Below are positions 58,599 through 64,000 of a stretch of 64,000 nucleotides of DNA, one piece after another (the stretch's first letter is position 1; every line of letters starts with the position of its first letter). The position numbers and the translations under genes are program-made. The notes beneath the pieces are model-generated. The model was not told the DNA's origin. It worked only from the letters and a program-made list of their open reading frames with translations, and searched no databases. This DNA is from Sympetrum striolatum (lineage: Eukaryota; Arthropoda; Insecta; Odonata; Libellulidae), in assembly GCA_947579665.1 (NCBI GenBank), contig OX388352.1:34156216-34220215 (forward strand). The letters run 5' to 3'.

Positions 58599-58928
58599 TT
58601 ATACAGTATTTATTAAGTGTAGGTTATAAGCTAAGTCATTAAACAACACAGGTATAATGACATAAAGTTGCTTATTGCCATACATATTATAATAAATTGG
58701 TACATTGTACTTTATTCTATCTCTCCCTATCATGCCATGTTTTATAGTAAACTTTTCCTTGCTCTTATTGGAGAAGTAATTTTCTGTAAGCAGGATGTAA
58801 GTGTGTAGGTATTGTAGAGGAAAAGATTTAATTTGCTGTATAGCATTTTTGTGGAATGCTAACAACAAGATTATTTTCCTTGTTAATTCGCTATACTTTG
58901 CTATCTTTGCGAATATCTCGCGTTTCAA
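58599..58928 (-). pseudogene. LINE C-terminal coding remnant
   Basis: The 109-residue frame ends LHTYILLTENYFSNKSKEKF, then YYNMYGNKQLYVIIPVLFNDLAYNLHLI. The YGN......P.LFN.L pattern matches the end of the LINE at 53900-54021. The first half of the frame is not recognisable, so the true left boundary is unclear. Confidence 0.55.
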
Positions 58929-60386
58929 ACACGCTCGTTTACCTGTAAATGTATTTATTTGTATTTTTTCGAGCTGCGGCCTAATAATAATATTAATTTT
59001 AGTATTTGTGTTTTAATTTCAAGGAGAACATTTGAGAGGAGTAGGGGAATGTCTCGTAGGTTGATATACGGTGGGGACTACGTGTTCCCAAGGACCGACA
59101 AGGTGGCCGTGAAGGTTTATCAGTAACCCTGAAATATCTTGCACGCTTTACCATGTATATATGACAATATAAATAACCATAGTGAGGTTAAAGTTTTCTT
59201 ATAATCATTAATCATTGCGTTAATTCAATAGTTTTGTTTGATGTTGATAAAATAATGGTTCGATGATTATTCCAATCGACTGTATATAATAATAACACTG
59301 TATTAATAATAATTTGTTAGCTGTTGTATTTTTAATACCATATATTTTATGTTGTTAATTAAATTATTCTACAATTATTATAATCTATTCTGCTTTGAAA
59401 ATATACTTTTATGAATATTTATTGTATTGATAAATTCACTGTAATTTACATCGTTAAATTAATTCTTCTCTATTTATTCTAACTCATTGTTTACTGTGGA
59501 TAATTTATTATTATTACAGTTAAATATTGATTGTTCAACACTGCCACCAGACGTCTGTCTAAGTTCGGTGGAAAACAGGTGCATATCTCTTTTTCAAACG
59601 TCTCGTCGTTCATTTTCCCTGGAACGTGTTACAAGAATCACGGTTACATCATATCGAATTCACGTATTTGTGGAATGAAAGTCAATTGGGGCGTGATGAC
59701 AAAGGGAAAAATCAAAAGTAGGGCAACGTATAACTGCGAAGGGAACCATGGAAGATGAAATCCGCGATGATAATGGAGTTTCTCCCCCTTCTTTTCTGAG
59801 TTCGTTTGGATTCCATCTACTAGTCTTCCTCACCGTTGGTCTCCTCGCCTTTAGTCTCCTCCGTCAAAAATGTGTTAAATTTTCTGAGAAATCGACGGGA
59901 AGATATTTTCCTAATGGATTTTCTGTTGGCAGTTTCCAATGCAGGAATCATTGGAAACGTGCGTGAATTATGCAGCACTGGGTGGATTAGAGCAAAATTT
60001 GCGAACGTGGGATTCAGTTCGTAATTGTGCATTCCGGAAAAATTGCTACGACTGAGCAAAAAGCGTTTCGAAGCTCCTCTGCCACTATGGCTGAGAATTG
60101 CTCCAAGAAAGGAGCTCCATTTAAGTCGTAAGGGATGCGTGGAGAGAATATCTTCCCTAACGGCTCAGGAGAGATTATTCGCTCTTTTTGCTGCCACGCT
60201 GGTCCGGAAATCAATGTAGGGATAGAAATATAGATACAGGGATTGTTAGAAACCTCCATTCCGAGAGCGGTTCACGGTAGTTGTTATGGAAAAATGCACA
60301 ATCCATTACGTTCGATTATATTCTATAAATGCGTACCTAAATTTAAAAGCTCATTCGATTCAATATTCCAAAAAAATTCATTATTA
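58929..60386. other. Gene-free stretch
   Basis: 59540-60260 is GC-richer, with several overlapping frames on both strands (59487-59966, 60014-60259). None has a domain and they contradict each other, so I call no gene. Confidence 0.4.
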
Positions 60387-60412
60387 TTATATATATATAT
60401 ATATATATGTAT
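60387..60412. repeat. (AT)n microsatellite
   Basis: About 11 AT units following TTATTATT. Confidence 0.85.
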
Positions 60413-60417
60413 ATTAT

Positions 60418-60475
60418 TGACCTGAAGATGGCCGATCTCTGCCGAAACCGGTCGTTTTTCAAATAAATGTGTGGT
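60418..60475 (+). repeat. Retroelement tail motif
   Basis: CCTGAAGATGGCCGATCTC is followed by TGCCGAAACCGGTCG and CAAATAAATGTGTGG. The CTGAAGATGGCC...CCGAAAC..GTCG module is widespread at the 3' part of animal retroelements. No coding part is attached here. Confidence 0.55.
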
Positions 60476-61304
60476 AAAAAGTATTTGTAAATCTTTATTC
60501 TTAACGAATTTCACTATCTAAAATGTTCCTCTAATATTAGTGAAGTACTGCTAACTGCAGTTTAATGATGGACTTTTCAAATATATTGCAAGCCAAATTG
60601 AAAGTACATTAGGAATATCCGTCTGTTATATCATCAGAAGGATTGGCTGGTTGTATCCTCATTCACCATTAAACTTGGAGGAATTATAAATTAACCATTT
60701 TCTCTTATAAATTAATCTTAAGTAATTATTATGCTAGATTATTATTATTATAAATAAACTGTGGGAAGGGTGCATGCTTAGTAGCACTCTCATACATGGA
60801 TGCTATTTGTACGAGAAATATATTTTACATGCATTAATGTATATAATAACGATATGACAATGCAATACATACATACGTAATCATTTAAACAATATTAATT
60901 TTATTGTCAAGTGTGGATTAAACCTCTATGCTACTTTGGCCTCTCTCATCCAGTAACCCACTCTGAAACATACATTATTTACGGAAAAGAGCGTCCTTTA
61001 TCTTTCGGCTTCCTGGAGCTCCATGAGCCCATTTTTGCCTTAAAGGTGCTGTATATAAGAGGTTAACCACATTTATAATGCAGTGTAAAAAAGCGAATTA
61101 CGTATCTCGATAAAATCATGATATTTGTTTCAACCAAAAAATATGTGATGACATGTTAACGCATATTCTGGTTAAATATTATTTATCTTAAAGATCGACT
61201 CTCTAGGTTAGAAAAAATATAAAATTAAGTTCAATAAATAAAAAAAAAATATGTTATGCATGCACGCTGATAATTATCGTGTTCGTGAGGAAATAAAAAC
61301 ATTT
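60476..61304. other. Gene-free stretch
   Basis: AT-rich DNA without supported features. Confidence 0.5.
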
Positions 61305-61425
61305 GGAAAAACGGACTTGAAAAAGTCTGACTTTTTTGAAGTCCGTTTTTCCTTGGGATTTTTCCTGGGTACACACCCTGTGCAAAGTATTTTTAACCCT
61401 TTCCTTATTTACATATATTGATTAG
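61305..61425 (+). repeat. Hairpin-headed repeat, copy 1
   Basis: A perfect 14-bp stem (GGAAAAACGGACTT at 61305-61318 with its complement at 61339-61352) encloses GAAAAAGTCTGAC. CCTTGGGATTTTTCCTGGG, TGTGCAAA and TTTTTAACCCTTTCC follow. Shared with 63147-63255 and, without the hairpin, with 4088-4165. Confidence 0.75.
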
Positions 61426-63146
61426 GTTTAAGGGTTTTTAATGTGGAAACAACGGCGCAAATTCTACTTTTATGAATGAGAATTCTTTGCTAATAGAATT
61501 GAATCTGTTGGATATACATTCTTCTTTGCAAAATACCAATGAATATTTAACTTAAGTACGTGAATTAACACAAGGATGAGTATATTAGATTGGTAATCTT
61601 TCTGTGCTACTAGCGTTTAGAATATCAATGAATAAGTCCATTCTAAAAAGCTAAATGAATCTCTCTTTACGTGCAATATTACTTACGATCACTACTTTTT
61701 TATTTCTTTGAACTTATGCTCTTGTTCTGGATCACGGATTATGTGACAACGTCCAGCGATGAAACATCTTCGATGGATCATCAAATTGCACGCACATAAA
61801 ATAACGTCTAAAATTGCTTTAACTCCTGAGTGAGGTGAGTGGGTGATTACAGGTGGGCGTTAAGAATTTAATGGAGAGCAGTAGAGAAAACTTATTAATA
61901 AATACCACATTCTGTAGGCTGATATTTCGTTACAAAATTTCGAGAAAATATCTAGAGCAGACTAATTTTATGTTGATTTAAATCATAACTACCGTTAAAA
62001 GTAATGGATAACATGAAGTGTGGTGTAAAAGAATCCACAAAGAGGATATATGTTGAATAACTAAGAAAAATGGAGTTTAAACAGCTTCCTTGTATTCAAA
62101 TCTTGCAGCAATACCGTGAAAGTACTGTATACTTCTTGACCTACAGAAAAGTATTATTAATTTTACTATTCCAAACTATTTAAATTAATAAAATTATATC
62201 TCTTGTAGCCTCTATTACCTGAGTATATGACATAGGTCCTTCTTTATTTTAGTGAGAACTTCCATTATGTGGACCACTTGATCCTGCTATATAAGATGAA
62301 AGTACTTAACTTTTATGCTACCTTGAATTGGTTCATGTCTTACGTAAACAATTAATGTCATCTTGATTATTTTTATTCACTAGTTTCCCGAAAGTATCCA
62401 TTCTGGAGCCTCTTTTTTCTCTCTTTACAGGATTGATGTTTCCGATAATTTTTACAATTGTAAATATTTACTCTATAGAGAGGACCTACGAATGTATCCC
62501 CTCTTCATTTCTGTAATATTTTAAAATTAATTGTATAAATGAGTATACTTATTTTTTCCAAAAAATGCGTATTGAAAAGTGTTGAGAAAATATTCCCATA
62601 ATTATCGTTGATGGCTGTATCTCTTCAAGAACTTGTACGCAGTCTCGATATCTCATCCTCAAATTCTCTCCCTCGTAATTCAAAAATATCCTGAATCTCA
62701 GTTAGGGCAAACGTAACTCTATTTAAGCTTAAGCCGCAACAAAATGACCATCAAATAAATTCTGCGGAGGAAGACGTTGTTTTGTGGAACTCCATCACGA
62801 GGAAATAAATGAAGAATGCGCTATTATCCAGGAAGGTTATTTCCAATATAAACTCAAACACAAAACCATTTTTGCGCTTTTCTTCCTGCGTTTAACTACA
62901 CTTATAACCCTTGTTTACTTTTATCTAACCTAAGAACAGGAGCTCAGGTTACTTTGGCTTTTGAACTACCGCATTATATCTATTTTCAATCTTTGCAAGG
63001 ATGACGTTGTATAATGTTATTGCTTGGAGCTGAAGTGGCTTAAAACAGACTTAAGGAGGAAGTATATGCTCGTTTTTCCTAATATTTATTGTTCCGTGAC
63101 TAGCAACCATAGTTTATTTTGGATTTACTTACACACACAAGAAGGC
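61426..63146. other. Gene-free stretch
   Basis: AT-rich DNA without supported features. Confidence 0.5.
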
Positions 63147-63255
63147 AGAATAGACTTGAAAAAAGTCTGACGGTTTCAATTCTATTCTTCCAAGGGATTT
63201 TTCCTGGGAGTACGAATTCTCGTGCAAAATAACCTTACCCTATTTCCTTGGTACC
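63147..63255 (+). repeat. Hairpin-headed repeat, copy 2
   Basis: AGAATAGA (63147-63154) pairs with TCTATTCT (63181-63188) around CTTGAAAAAAGTCTGAC. AAGGGATTTTTCCTGGGAGT and GTGCAAAATAACCTTACCC follow. The loop and the downstream block match copy 1, while the stem bases differ in a compensated way. Confidence 0.75.
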
Positions 63256-64000
63256 TAAATAAGCTCTATTTCCTCCATTAACAATACCCTCGCCATAATT
63301 ACCTCACTCGTCTCATTTCACGTACCAATACTTTCCGTAGATATTTGCGTATATCTATGTATAATTTTATCTGCCACACATATCTAAAATTCACCACCTG
63401 TTCATATTAAGTATTCCAACTCCGCACCTTATTTCAAAGCTACATTATTCGATTACCTTTATTTAGTTATAATTATTTCCCTGCTTGATTCTTTATGTAT
63501 TTTGTAATTTTATTTCCATTTTTATGTTGGATTGTACTATACATTTTTCTTTTATACTGTCTGATTTAATATCTTTGGGCGAAACATAAATATATTTATT
63601 TTTTGCTCTTATAAGAGATAGTCTCAAAGCATTATTTATATTATCATTAAGCATTTATCAAATGTGCAATATCGATTCACTGAAATTGGCTATCAGCGTT
63701 TCATAATTACGGAAAAAAATAGTGCCCACCTATTCGCGAAATACGTAGCAAATGGAATTTTATTAAAATCAGAGAATCAACTCCGATATATGGTATACGC
63801 AGTGGTAATTTAAAGAAATCATCTTAATTGAGCATAAGATAAAACTTGGTTCCCTTAGCAGAAGTATTAAAAAACCGCATTGGAACAATTGAACTGCCCG
63901 CGTTAAATATCACTTCAAATACCAATACATGAAACTCAAAAGAAGGAGAAAATCTGGTAATTTCTCATTGTTGGTAGTAAGGGTACGAGTTTTTCTGTTT
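63256..64000. other. Gene-free stretch
   Basis: AT-rich DNA without supported features to the window end. Confidence 0.5.

Noticed and set aside
59487..60259. Cluster of frames on both strands in a GC-richer patch
   Set aside because: Frames overlap and contradict each other; no domain or splice structure supports any of them.

Overview
The window looks like AT-rich, intron- and repeat-dominated arthropod DNA, most likely from an insect. The evidence is GT-AG introns inside the transposon genes, several non-LTR retrotransposon tails ending in (ATT)n, tRNA-derived SINE heads, hAT elements and MITEs with 8-bp target duplications, piggyBac and ISL2EU-type DNA transposons, and long low-coding stretches. 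I recognise no host protein-coding gene. Every coding region I can support belongs to a transposable element. A species cannot be named from the sequence.

Layout. 1-6520 holds a dispersed repeat, a 1.1-kb composite repeat with a (CA)n tract, and tRNA-like SINE pieces. 6529-9616 is a complete but dead hAT transposon (8-bp duplication GTCTAACC) whose transposase carries stops and an 82-bp palindrome. 9.8-13.7 kb holds a cluster of small hAT-like elements and another MITE. 14-31 kb is mostly single-copy-looking noncoding DNA with at least five 3' ends of one LINE family, each ending in the same small hairpin. 31.8-33 kb carries a second copy of the 1.1-kb composite repeat, this time with a tRNA-like head. 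36.4-40 kb has a hAT MITE, a palindrome, a TTCCTATTGG-rich inverted repeat region, a TAGA microsatellite and a decayed tandem array with a period near 160-180 bp. 42.4 kb has a LINE remnant.

The most informative region is 46.4-54.3 kb, a three-level nest. A LINE (reverse-transcriptase C-terminus) was split by a piggyBac-family transposon (46682-53773, 12-bp terminal inverted repeats, ATAC duplication). That piggyBac was then split inside its transposase gene by an ISL2EU-type transposon (47418-51708, AT duplication). Removing each insertion with one copy of its duplication restores the reading frame of the layer beneath. The ISL2EU element looks intact. It encodes a three-exon THAP plus DDE transposase (560 codons) and, tail to tail with it, a two-exon SWIM zinc-finger plus YqaJ-type nuclease (435 codons). 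Matched CRE/E-box-containing inverted repeats lie in front of both genes. The piggyBac is unusual: its duplication is not TTAA, and it carries a 20-bp palindrome near both ends.

54.3-64 kb returns to noncoding DNA with a 77-bp Tc1/mariner-like miniature element, a minus-strand LINE 3' fragment, SINE pieces and two copies of a small repeat whose hairpin stem shows compensatory changes.
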